From Roseibium sp. (GTDB lineage: Bacteria > Pseudomonadota > Alphaproteobacteria > Rhizobiales > Stappiaceae): 64,000 bases of DNA. The position numbers and the translations under genes were made by a program. Under the pieces are notes generated by a model. That model was not told where the DNA came from. It worked only from the letters and a program-made list of their open reading frames with translations, and made no database searches. Numbering within the stretch: position 1 is the stretch's first letter; each line of letters opens with the position of its first letter. Location: NCBI GenBank assembly GCA_017643925.1, contig JAEPML010000004.1:62001-126000 (forward strand), given 5' to 3'. Shown here one piece after another: positions 53,215 through 60,777 of the stretch.

Positions 53215-54135
53215 TTAGTTAGCGGTCACCAGTTCGATCGGCGTCTTGACCCAGCCTTCCAGCGGAGCACCACCCTTGACCACTTCCAGGGCCAGATCGA
53301 TGGAGTTCGCCGCCATATCCGTGCCGAACTGGTCAACAGTTGCCAGCATGCGGCCATCCTCGATCATGGGTCCAACAGCCGGAATATTGTCGAAACCGAC
53401 GACGACAATGTCATCCCGACCGGCGCTCTCAAGCGCCTTGACCACACCGATTGCCATGGAATCGTTGGCAGCCATTACACCCTGAATGTCGGGATGTGCC
53501 GTCAACATGTTGGAGAAAACCGTGTTGGCTTCTTCCGTTTCCCAGTGAGCTGTTCGGCTGTCGAGCAGGTCGAGCTTGTATTCCGCGACCGAGTCTTCAA
53601 AGCCAAGGCGACGCTCGTTGGCATTGTCTGCGCCCGGATTGCCCTCGATTATGACGACCTTGCCACCTGCACCAAGTTTCTTGCCCAGTGCATCGCCCGC
53701 GAGTTTCGCGCCGCCCCGGTTGTCCGGACCGACGAAGGCCAGATCAACATTTTGCTGTTTCTTGGCATCTGCATCGAGAGCCACGTCGAAATTCACAACC
53801 ACGATTCCGGCGGCCATCGCCTTTTTCAACGGGCGTACCATCGCCCGGGAATCTGCCGGCGCTACAACGATGGCGTCCACGCCCTGGGTGATAAAGTTCT
53901 CCACGGCATTGATCTGTGACTCGAAGTCGGTCTCGTTCTGCATCCCGACTGCCAGCAGTTTGTAGTCGCCCCGCTTTTCTTCGTGGGCCTGTGCACCCAC
54001 CAGCATGTTTTGAAAGAACTCGTTGGCCAGTGACTTCATGATCAGACCGACAACCGGTTTGTCATCGGCTTGAGCACTGCCAGCAAGCAAAGCGAGACCG
54101 GTCGCTGCCGCGGCAGCGATTTTGAATAACTTCAT
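53215..54135 (-). CDS. rbsB: ribose ABC transporter substrate-binding protein
   Basis: A 306-residue periplasmic sugar-binding protein with a signal peptide (residues 1-23, ending GSAQADDK). MLVGAQAHEEKRGDYKLLAVGMQNETD, NFITQGVDAIVVAPADSRAMV and FDNIPAVGPMIEDGRMLATVDQF are characteristic of the RbsB/pentose cluster. First gene of rbsB-A-C-D-K on the minus strand. GGAGGAAAATC precedes the ATG. A LacI-type palindrome lies upstream. Confidence 0.94.
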   Translation of the reverse strand: MKLFKIAAAAATGLALLAGSAQADDKPVVGLIMKSLANEFFQNMLVGAQAHEEKRGDYKLLAVGMQNETDFESQINAVENFITQGVDAIVVAPADSRAMVRPLKKAMAAGIVVVNFDVALDADAKKQQNVDLAFVGPDNRGGAKLAGDALGKKLGAGGKVVIIEGNPGADNANERRLGFEDSVAEYKLDLLDSRTAHWETEEANTVFSNMLTAHPDIQGVMAANDSMAIGVVKALESAGRDDIVVVGFDNIPAVGPMIEDGRMLATVDQFGTDMAANSIDLALEVVKGGAPLEGWVKTPIELVTAN

Positions 54136-54197
54136 GATTTTCCTCCCAAAAACGAAGTGCGGATTGACCTCGACTGCTGAGGTAAACCGGCCCGCAT

Positions 54198-54227
54198 ATT
54201 GAAATCACGGCGTGTTCACTTCGTCAA
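54198..54227 (-). promoter_or_regulatory. putative rbs operon promoter
   Basis: On the minus strand TTGACG (54222-54227) is followed 18 nt later by TTCAAT (54198-54203). The -10 match is weak, but it lies 63 nt before the rbsB start and next to the operator palindrome. Treat as tentative. Confidence 0.35.
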
Positions 54228-54228
54228 T

Positions 54229-54242
54229 ATGAAACGTTTCAT
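54229..54242. promoter_or_regulatory. LacI-family operator palindrome upstream of rbsB
   Basis: ATGAAACGTTTCAT is a perfect 14-bp palindrome with a central CG, the normal LacI-family pattern. It lies next to the -35 element of rbsB, so RbsR binding there would control the operon. Confidence 0.75.
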
Positions 54243-54247
54243 TTTTT

Positions 54248-54259
54248 TGAATGCATTCA
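54248..54259. promoter_or_regulatory. second palindrome next to the rbs operator
   Basis: TGAATGCATTCA is a perfect 12-bp palindrome, centred 18 bp from the first. It differs in the central sequence, so it could be a second regulator site or an auxiliary operator. Confidence 0.45.
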
Positions 54260-54568
54260 TAAATGAGTTGTTTCAGAACGGTTTAGAGCAAGATTTTTTT
54301 GCAGCCCCACCCAGAAACAACCCTTGAAAACGTGCAAGACGAGATCATCGCCCGCTCAATTTCGGGATCGTTTCCAGCAACAAAATCCCTGATCAAGGGC
54401 CTCGTCTGGGAAGCATTCGACTTTTCACGCTTGATGAAATCGGCAATTGGGCGCATTTAGCACCGACAAACCGGGTCACCGTCCGCGACCGCGTACCGGT
54501 GCTGAGTGCAGCCCGACCGTTTCGAACCGCAAATGCGCGTATTTCATGCCCAGGAACAAGGAAGTCGC

Positions 54569-55519
54569 ATGTCTGTCCTAGTCATCCACACTGGCGGTAC
54601 AATCGGAATGGACCAGACCGATCAAGGCTTCGCTCCCCGGGACGGTGTGGTTGAAGGTGCGGTGGAGGAACTCCGGAGTTCCGGCCAGGTTGGTGGCGAA
54701 GTGTCCCTTCACAAGCTCACACCCCTGATTGACAGCGCCCAGGCAAGACCAGGTGACTGGCAACGCATTGCCGAAACGGTTCATGCCCACGCAGACAGGT
54801 TCGACGGGTTTGTTGTCACGCACGGTACTGACACACTCGCCTACACATCAGGCGCCCTGTGCCTGGCGCTTCCCGGCCTCGTAAAACCCGTTGTTGTCAC
54901 GGGCGCGATGTTGCCACTTACCGTGGAGGGCAGCGATGGGGCAAGAAACCTCAAGGACGCACTGAACATCGCCTCGAAAACAAGGCCCGGCACTTGGGTC
55001 CAGTTCGCCGGTCATTGCCTTCACGGCGCACGCGTTCGGAAATCCCACTCGCGCGCCTTCGATGCCTTCGAGGCCGAAGAATGGGAGACCCCGCCGCTTG
55101 TTGAAGCGCAGCACCCTGGTTTGAACAATGTCACCGAGCACAAGGTTGGCGTTGTTTCGGTCACACCGGGCACGGCAACGGAACTGATCGACTATGCAGC
55201 TAGCCGGTGTGACGGGCTGGTGCTCCGCTGCTTTGGATCGGGCACGGCACCCGACACGGCGGAGATGCACGCTGCCCTTGCCAAGGCTCATGACAGGCAG
55301 GTTCCGGTCGTTGCCATCAGTCAGTGTCCGGAAGGCGGGATGCGGCTCGGCACTTATGCAGCAGGAAAAGTCATGCGGGATAATGGTGTTGTTGACGGCC
55401 GCGACATGACCGTCGAAATGGCCTTCGCAAAGCTGCAATATTGCCTGTCCCTGTATTCGAGCTTTTCCGAGCAATTTGCCTATCTGAACACGTCCCACTG
55501 TGGCGAATTCTCTGGCTGA
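54569..55519 (+). CDS. type I-like asparaginase
   Basis: A 316-residue asparaginase/glutaminase, which hydrolyses L-asparagine to aspartate and ammonia. The N-terminal VIHTGGTIGM (catalytic Thr) and the GFVVTHGTDTLAYTSGAL motif (second Thr and Asp/Lys region) are both present; TGAMLPLTVEGSDGARNLKDAL is typical. No signal peptide is seen, so it is cytoplasmic. The ATG at 54569 with AAGGAAG upstream is preferred over a longer start. Convergent with the isochorismatase-like gene. Confidence 0.9.
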   Translation: MSVLVIHTGGTIGMDQTDQGFAPRDGVVEGAVEELRSSGQVGGEVSLHKLTPLIDSAQARPGDWQRIAETVHAHADRFDGFVVTHGTDTLAYTSGALCLALPGLVKPVVVTGAMLPLTVEGSDGARNLKDALNIASKTRPGTWVQFAGHCLHGARVRKSHSRAFDAFEAEEWETPPLVEAQHPGLNNVTEHKVGVVSVTPGTATELIDYAASRCDGLVLRCFGSGTAPDTAEMHAALAKAHDRQVPVVAISQCPEGGMRLGTYAAGKVMRDNGVVDGRDMTVEMAFAKLQYCLSLYSSFSEQFAYLNTSHCGEFSG

Positions 55520-55520
55520 C

Positions 55521-55619
55521 GCCACCATGGTGGCTCGGACCGTGCTCTACGATTGAAATTGCGGATTGCTGATTTGCGGCTTCGAAGCCCACTCCCGCCG
55601 CGAAAGGACACGAGTGGGC
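55521..55619. other. convergent intergenic hairpins after the asparaginase gene
   Basis: Two inverted repeats lie in the 124-nt gap. One is the perfect palindrome GCCACCATGGTGGC (55521-55534). The other is GCCCACTC (55587-55594) pairing with GAGTGGGC (55612-55619). They could terminate both converging genes. No clear T-tracts. Confidence 0.35.
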
Positions 55620-55643
55620 AATTCATCGAAGAGGCAAATCAGG

Positions 55644-56444
55644 TCACCATTTGGTATCCGGGTCTACCTTGAACAGATGTTCCATGAAGACGCGGGTCAC
55701 ATCCGCAAGCTTGTCCTGCCGCGCATGGTCGCGCTGTAGCTCAGCCGGAACCACGTTCCAGGTGATCGGTTCGACACCAGCAGCAATCATCCGGGACATG
55801 CCGTTTTCATGGCTCAACTGCGTGATGCTGCCGACTGCATCTTCCGGGACATAGACATCATATCCTTCACGCTCTGCTTCAATGGCCGGATAGGCCAGGC
55901 AGACGTCTGTCCAGAGCCCTCCCATGATGAGCTTCTTGCGCCCGGTGGCTTCGACTGCGGCGACAAATTCGGGCTCCTCCCAGGCATTGACGCTCGTGCG
56001 GTCCACAAAGACGGCATTTGGTGCAAGCTCCTGAAGTTCCTCGATCATCGGTGCATAGTCATTCAACCCAACCGCGACATGGCTAAAGATAATCGGAATG
56101 TCATAGATCACCGCCGTTTTGATCAGGCCGGTCACATTGTTGATCAGCTCTTCGTGCTCGATGTTGCGGACGCCCTGCAGGATTGGAGGTTGATAATCTA
56201 TGAGGATCAGGGCGGCATTTTCCGGCGAGAGAAACGGATCTTCATCTGCGGCCCGGGCCGGTGTGCCCTGGTAGCCTTCCGGATAGGATGCAACCCCGTC
56301 TATCGTCTTGATTTTCGGCTGTGCGGAAAAGCGTTCGATCCGCTCTGCCTTGATCTGTTCAATGGAATCCGATGCGGAAAGAGCGGGTCCGGTCAAAAAT
56401 GCGGCCAGTAGGATCCCTGCCGCGCTCATCAGCTTCTTTTTCAT
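55644..56444 (-). CDS. exported isochorismatase-family cysteine hydrolase (YcaC-like)
   Basis: A 266-residue protein with a signal peptide (residues 1-24, ending LSASDS), followed by an isochorismatase-like domain. The catalytic triad is suggested by LILIDYQPPIL (Asp), a lysine in ATGRKKLIMGG, and WTDVCLAYPAIEA (Cys), as in YcaC. Export is unusual for this family. The start ATG at 56444 (AGGTG upstream) is preferred over a longer frame reaching 56495. It lies 47 nt after the VOC gene in a two-gene unit divergent from a LysR gene. Confidence 0.8.
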   Translation of the reverse strand: MKKKLMSAAGILLAAFLTGPALSASDSIEQIKAERIERFSAQPKIKTIDGVASYPEGYQGTPARAADEDPFLSPENAALILIDYQPPILQGVRNIEHEELINNVTGLIKTAVIYDIPIIFSHVAVGLNDYAPMIEELQELAPNAVFVDRTSVNAWEEPEFVAAVEATGRKKLIMGGLWTDVCLAYPAIEAEREGYDVYVPEDAVGSITQLSHENGMSRMIAAGVEPITWNVVPAELQRDHARQDKLADVTRVFMEHLFKVDPDTKW

Positions 56445-56491
56445 GACTTCACCTGGTTCGTGTTTGAGAAATTGAGGTGTCTTCAGGACGT

Positions 56492-56929
56492 TCAACTGTC
56501 CCCATGGAGATGATCGGCAATGAGCTCCGCCACTGATGGACCTGGTCCAACCAGCTCGAGCACATTGCGGTCCGGGTCGCGTATGAAGATTGTCTTGGTG
56601 CCCCGGAACGTTCTTCGGCCGGTGATCTCGAAACCGCTATCGACGGCGAACTGCTCCGTTGCCTCGGCGTCCCGTACCTTCAGGGCCAGATGCGTGATGC
56701 CCGGTGACTTGACCGGATCGTCCATAAGGATGTTTTTCCCCTGATTGACCGTGGCAGGGCCCAGCAGATTGATGTTGATCCCGCTGGGATGCAGCATCAC
56801 GAGTGGATGTCCGTTTTCATAACCGCCGTCAACGACCAGCTCGAACCCGAGCAACTCGTAGAACGCAACTGACGTCTTCCGGTCGCTAATGCGAATACCG
56901 ATGTGATCAAAACTTTCTATGTCCAGCAC
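56492..56929 (-). CDS. VOC family protein next to a LysR regulator
   Basis: A 145-residue vicinal oxygen chelate protein: FDHIGIRISDRKTSVAFYELLGFEL opens the first module and ITHLALKVRDAEATEQFAVDSGFEI the second; the metal ligands would be the two His and the Glu in VLELVGPGPS. It could be a glyoxalase-type or dioxygenase-type enzyme. It is the first gene of the unit divergent from LysR. Confidence 0.85.
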   Translation of the reverse strand: MLDIESFDHIGIRISDRKTSVAFYELLGFELVVDGGYENGHPLVMLHPSGININLLGPATVNQGKNILMDDPVKSPGITHLALKVRDAEATEQFAVDSGFEITGRRTFRGTKTIFIRDPDRNVLELVGPGPSVAELIADHLHGDS

Positions 56930-56950
56930 GGTTTCAAGCCTTTTCAGTTA

Positions 56951-56960
56951 AGGTGCACCT
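56951..56960. promoter_or_regulatory. palindrome in the LysR/VOC intergenic region
   Basis: AGGTGCACCT is a perfect 10-bp palindrome in the 50-nt gap between the divergent VOC and LysR genes. It may be part of a LysR binding site, although it is not the usual T-N11-A pattern. Confidence 0.3.
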
Positions 56961-56979
56961 GAGATAAGCTTGAACGATT

Positions 56980-57921
56980 ATGGTCACTAGTCAGGAAAAA
57001 ATAACATCACCTGTCCATTCAGATCACAGTCTGAATTCGGTGCGGATGCGCGAATTTCTCGCCGTTATTGAAGCCGGCAGCATTTCGGCAGCAGCCCGGG
57101 CGCTCAACCTCCCGCGCGCAACACTGAGCCGTCGCCTCTCCACCCTGGAGGCAGATCTCGGCGTGCGCCTGTTGCACAGACGAACCAACCGTCTGATCCT
57201 CACCGAAGCTGGCGAGGAACTCCGGCGCAGGGCGATGCGGATCTTGTCGGACGTTGACTCCGCCTGGAATGCCGTGCGTCGATTGGACAACACACCAAGG
57301 GGCCTGTTGCGCGTTTCCGTGACCGGTCCGCATTTTGCGGAGCTTTTTTCCGACTTTCTGTGCGAGTTTCCAGATGTCAGGCTGGAAGTGCAGTCAACAA
57401 CCCGGCACGTCGATCTGATTGCCGAGGGGGTGAATGTCGCGATCAGGATTGGACCGGTGAAGGATCAGAACCTGATCGCCCGCAGAATACACACCGACCG
57501 GCTGGTCGCCGTGGCCAGTCCGGGTTACCTGAGCGCCTGTGGCACGCCATCTTCTCCGGACGAACTTGCAGCGCATAATTGCATTGTTGGCTTTGCGGGA
57601 GAATGGACTCCCAGCAGGACATGGCCATTGCTGAACGGCGGAGACATTCCGATATCCGGCCGTTTGTCCGCCAACGAAGTCGAACTTGTTCTGAATGCGA
57701 CCCTCAAGGGAATTGGCATTGCCTTGCTTCCCTCGGCAATCGTCTCCAGTCACCTCCGGAAGGGGACACTGGTCGCAGTTCTGCCAGATGAAGTCGGTGC
57801 GGAAATACCGGTGAACCTGGTTTACGCCGACCGGGAGTTTGTCGACCCGAAAATCAGGACATTCGTGGACCGGGCTGTCACGGTGATATCGAGCGAGATG
57901 CCAGCACCCCATGCGTTCTGA
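56980..57921 (+). CDS. LysR family transcriptional regulator
   Basis: A 313-residue LysR protein. A short extension (about 20 residues) precedes the winged helix: MREFLAVIEAGSISAAARALNLPRATLSRRLSTLEADLGVRLLHR (here MREFLAVIEAGSISAAARA and LNLPRATLSRRLSTLEADL), then the effector-binding domain. It is divergent from the VOC/isochorismatase pair, so those are the likely targets. The ligand is unknown. Confidence 0.93.
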   Translation: MVTSQEKITSPVHSDHSLNSVRMREFLAVIEAGSISAAARALNLPRATLSRRLSTLEADLGVRLLHRRTNRLILTEAGEELRRRAMRILSDVDSAWNAVRRLDNTPRGLLRVSVTGPHFAELFSDFLCEFPDVRLEVQSTTRHVDLIAEGVNVAIRIGPVKDQNLIARRIHTDRLVAVASPGYLSACGTPSSPDELAAHNCIVGFAGEWTPSRTWPLLNGGDIPISGRLSANEVELVLNATLKGIGIALLPSAIVSSHLRKGTLVAVLPDEVGAEIPVNLVYADREFVDPKIRTFVDRAVTVISSEMPAPHAF

Positions 57922-58066
57922 ACACAAATCGACCTGGGAACAGGAGCACGGTGCGACGACCCTTTAAAACCGCTCGGTATCTTTTGCGAGCAGGTTTTAC
58001 TAATGTAATTTTTACGTTCACAACCAATACTACAACCAGTGTGCCTTACTGGACGTCAGGTTTTGA

Positions 58067-59158
58067 ATGTCTCATGTATTGATTGTTTGCGCGGACAATA
58101 AGAAATTTTCCAGGCAATTTTCTGCAATCGCATCCCTGTGTCCATCAGCCCCAATCCAGGTTTCGGATCTGTCTGCAGCGCGGGTCGCCAAAAGCTCCTT
58201 GATGGTGATCGACTTTGAGACCTTCAGCCCCGAACAGGTTGCGTTTTTGCGCAGGTTTCTGCAATCGGTGCCGGACCTTTCCTGGCTCTGCATTGTCGAC
58301 ACGAAAAACCGGCGTGAAGTGTTGCAGGCCCAGGACATCGGGCTCAACAACCATTTTGATCGCGAAGACAACGTATCTGCCCTGATGACGAGAATTCGCG
58401 AAATGCTGGGGAACTACACGCAACCCGATCTCGACGCGGATTGTCCGGAACTTGTGGCAAAAACAATTGGCGCCACATGCCAGGTTCTGGATCAAGTGTC
58501 GATTGCAGCGCTGACCGACGGTCCGCTTCCCATGCCAACGCTTGCGCGCACGGCAAATGATCTGGCCAAAACCATAAAATCCGACGGCCTGGACAACTGG
58601 ATTTCTGCAGTCCAGAACCACCACAGCCACACCTTCTGCCACACGATGATGGTCGCCGGTCACACCGTGTCTTTTTCCAAGGACCTCGGTCTCCCGGAAG
58701 AGACACAGCTTCTGATGGGGCTTGGTGCACTCGTGCACGATCTCGGCAAGGTCAAGATACCGCTGTCGATCCTCGACAAGCCGGGCAAGCTGACCGACAG
58801 GGAACGCCTGCTCATCAACAAACACCCGATTTTCAGCAGGGAGATCCTGAAAGGACGCAAGGAGGTGCCGAAAGAGGTCACCGACATGGCCGTCTGGCAT
58901 CACGAAATGCTGGATGGCTCCGGCTATCCCGACGGGCTGAAGGGAGATCAGATTTCGCAGACAGTGAGGATCCTGACGATCTGCGATATCTATTCGGCGC
59001 TTACCGAAAAACGCGCCTACAAGGACAGTTTTAGTCCAAGGCAGGCGTTTGCGACCATGTTCGAAATGGGCCCGAAGCTCGACCGGGAGCTGCTCAAGAG
59101 CTTCCGAAACAAGATTCTGACAACAGATCTCGGCCGTCTGCGTCGAACCGCGAACTGA
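58067..59158 (+). CDS. HD-GYP domain protein, paralogue 2 (cyclic-di-GMP phosphodiesterase)
   Basis: A 363-residue close paralogue of the gene at 47052; the HD-GYP domain shares GLGALVHDLGK, PLSILDK, HHE.LDG.GYP, GDQISQ.VR and IYSALTEKRAYKDS and is about 70 percent identical by eye. The N-terminal domain is again a degenerate receiver without a clear phospho-acceptor, less conserved than the catalytic part. All catalytic residues are intact. It converges with the DinB gene with 9 nt between stops. A 10-bp hairpin spans its stop codon. Confidence 0.9.
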   Translation: MSHVLIVCADNKKFSRQFSAIASLCPSAPIQVSDLSAARVAKSSLMVIDFETFSPEQVAFLRRFLQSVPDLSWLCIVDTKNRREVLQAQDIGLNNHFDREDNVSALMTRIREMLGNYTQPDLDADCPELVAKTIGATCQVLDQVSIAALTDGPLPMPTLARTANDLAKTIKSDGLDNWISAVQNHHSHTFCHTMMVAGHTVSFSKDLGLPEETQLLMGLGALVHDLGKVKIPLSILDKPGKLTDRERLLINKHPIFSREILKGRKEVPKEVTDMAVWHHEMLDGSGYPDGLKGDQISQTVRILTICDIYSALTEKRAYKDSFSPRQAFATMFEMGPKLDRELLKSFRNKILTTDLGRLRRTAN

Positions 59159-59168
59159 GCAGACGGCC
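59132..59168 (+). terminator. hairpin spanning the HD-GYP stop codon
   Basis: GGCCGTCTGC (59132-59141) pairs perfectly with GCAGACGGCC (59159-59168) around a 17-nt loop that contains the stop codon. It could end transcription of both converging genes; no T-tract is present. Confidence 0.4.
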
Positions 59169-59677
59169 TATAGGCCTTCCAGGTCCGGCATCATCGGCAG
59201 ATCCGTTCGCCCGATGTCCAGGCCGGCCTGGCTGAACAGGGTCGACAGCTGGCCACGATGGTGGGTCTGGTGATTGAACATGTGCGTCACGCAGATCCAG
59301 CGGGGACGCTTCCGGAACTTGCCGTCGCCACGGCTGGTCCATTCCAGCGTTCCGTCGAGCCAGTCCGGTGTGAGCGTCGCAGCAAAGTCTTCGATGTCCT
59401 GACAAATCGCCAGGTGTTGCGACTTCAGCTCGGCATAGTCCGCGTAAAGATCTTCACCCATGGCGCCGACCTTGTAGCCACCTGCAGTGAACTGGTTCAT
59501 CCAGGCCCGGTCGCCGAACAGGAGGTGATTGAGAGTGGAATGGACCGACTTGAAAAACGCGCCGCGATCTTCCTTTCGGTCCGCATCGCTCATCTTGTCC
59601 GCGGTCGCATAGGCCTTGCCGGTCATCCAGGCATTGTACTTGGCCATCCGCTGGTAAAGCACCGGATCAATAGACAT
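59168..59677 (-). CDS. DinB family protein
   Basis: A 169-residue four-helix DinB/YfiT-like protein. Potential metal-binding histidines are in VHSTLNHLLFGDRAW and THMFNHQTHHRGQLSTLF. The family includes mycothiol- and bacillithiol-dependent transferases, but most proteobacterial members are uncharacterised. Start ATG 59677. It is the last gene of the minus-strand block, 23 nt downstream of the carbonic anhydrase. Confidence 0.85.
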   Translation of the reverse strand: MSIDPVLYQRMAKYNAWMTGKAYATADKMSDADRKEDRGAFFKSVHSTLNHLLFGDRAWMNQFTAGGYKVGAMGEDLYADYAELKSQHLAICQDIEDFAATLTPDWLDGTLEWTSRGDGKFRKRPRWICVTHMFNHQTHHRGQLSTLFSQAGLDIGRTDLPMMPDLEGL

Positions 59678-59700
59678 TCCCAGTCGCTCCTTGAAAAGGA

Positions 59701-60354
59701 TCAGTTCGAAACAGGGTCCGGGGCCGCGGTATCGAACCGCTGGTTTTCCGGATCCATGACCCGCAGTTCCCCCGAACCGATGTCGAACCAGGCACCGTGC
59801 AGGTTCAAGACACCAGACTGAACGCTGTGCTTGATGAACGGGAAGGTCAGCAGGTTCTTCAGGGATTGGCGGATGCCGGCATATTCCATGGCCAATTGCG
59901 GGTCGTCGGCCTTGTCGACCGGCATGCACGCCATGGCAATTGCCGCCGGCTCGAGCAACTTGATCCAGCGGCCGATGAATTCACCGGTGGCCATCGGGTT
60001 GTTGGCGTTTTCCCGAAAGGCCTTGACGCCACCACACTGCCCGTGGCCAAGCACGACGATGTGTTTGACCTGCAATCCGTTGACGGCAAATTCAATAGCC
60101 GCGCTGGTCCCGTGCTGGCCTTCCGTCTCTTCATAGGGCGGCACGAGGTTGGCGACATTGCGCACGACAAAGAGTTCACCCGGGCCGACATTGAAGATGC
60201 CTTCCGGCGTCACCCGGCTGTCGCAGCACGAAATCACCAGAACATCCGGCTTTTGACCATAGACGGCCAGACGCTCGTGGGTCTCCTTGTAGCGAACGAA
60301 ACCCTTGTTGAGATAACGCCCATACCCCTCGATGAGCTCCGCCGGAAATGTCAA
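59701..60354 (-). CDS. beta-carbonic anhydrase
   Basis: A 217-residue beta-class carbonic anhydrase, which interconverts CO2 and bicarbonate. Zinc ligands and the dyad are in ISCCDSRVTPE (Cys, Asp-Arg), VVLGHGQCGGVKAF (His-x2-Cys) and FVVRNVANLVPPY. I start at the TTG at 60354 because GGAGG lies 8 nt upstream; a GTG at 60402 is possible but has no site. It follows sbtB by 107 nt on the same strand, completing a bicarbonate module. Confidence 0.93.
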   Translation of the reverse strand: MTFPAELIEGYGRYLNKGFVRYKETHERLAVYGQKPDVLVISCCDSRVTPEGIFNVGPGELFVVRNVANLVPPYEETEGQHGTSAAIEFAVNGLQVKHIVVLGHGQCGGVKAFRENANNPMATGEFIGRWIKLLEPAAIAMACMPVDKADDPQLAMEYAGIRQSLKNLLTFPFIKHSVQSGVLNLHGAWFDIGSGELRVMDPENQRFDTAAPDPVSN

Positions 60355-60362
60355 GATCAATG

Positions 60363-60367
60363 CCTCC
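60363..60367 (-). promoter_or_regulatory. ribosome binding site choosing the carbonic anhydrase TTG start
   Basis: GGAGG on the minus strand lies 8 nt before the TTG at 60354. The upstream in-frame GTG at 60402 has no comparable site. Confidence 0.6.
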
Positions 60368-60461
60368 AAAACAGCAGTAAGCCGTGCCCCTTTTCGCAGC
60401 ACTACTTATCACCTGCTGTCCGGAATGCAAATTAGCCGGCGCGCCTAAGCCGATGGGAGGG

Positions 60462-60773
60462 TCAGAATCGCTCGGCCCTGAGCACGGAACAATCCGTCAC
60501 GGTCACAACGCCGATATGCCGCTCCACTACGGAAAATGCCGCCTCCAGCAGGCCTTCGAGCCTGTCCGGGCGAATGATGCAGATAATGGCCACCATACCG
60601 CCGGCGATCGACACCTGACCTTCGCGGCTCCACCGGCCTGACCGGCCGCTGCCACCCATGACGGGCAGGATCGTGTACCCGGTCACCCCGGCTTCGTCGA
60701 GCACATCTGTCAGCCGGTTTTCCATGGGGGCTTCGATAATGATCTCGACCCGCTTGGCGTCCTTCATCTCCAT
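60462..60773 (-). CDS. sbtB: PII-like protein, SbtB type
   Basis: A 103-residue PII-fold protein: RVEIIIEAPMENRLTDVLDEAGVTGYTILPVMGGSGRSGRW starts the ferredoxin fold (shown as VEIIIEAPMENRLTDVLDEA and GVTGYTILPVMGGSG), with a short T-loop SREGQVSIAGGMVAIICIIRPDRLEGL and ending VVTVTDCSVLRAERF. Unlike cyanobacterial SbtB it lacks the C-terminal CGPxGC redox motif and the full-length T-loop. Gene order (4 nt after sbtA) makes SbtB function likely. GGAGG 8 nt upstream selects ATG 60773; this site sits at the sbtA stop. Probable ligand: an adenine nucleotide such as cAMP or AMP, by analogy. Confidence 0.85.
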   Translation of the reverse strand: MEMKDAKRVEIIIEAPMENRLTDVLDEAGVTGYTILPVMGGSGRSGRWSREGQVSIAGGMVAIICIIRPDRLEGLLEAAFSVVERHIGVVTVTDCSVLRAERF

Positions 60774-60777
60774 GGCG

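Larger units (their letters stand above)
54136..54568. other. regulatory and gene-free region between rbsB and the asparaginase gene
   Basis: A 433-nt region between divergent genes. Its left third holds the rbs operator/promoter palindromes described separately. The right part (about 54290-54568) carries no recognisable gene or repeat; it must contain the asparaginase promoter. No T-rich terminator was seen. Confidence 0.6.

Noticed and set aside
60355..60402. Longer start (GTG at 60402) for the carbonic anhydrase
   Set aside because: No ribosome binding site precedes it, while GGAGG sits 8 nt before the TTG at 60354, which gives a normal-length N-terminus.
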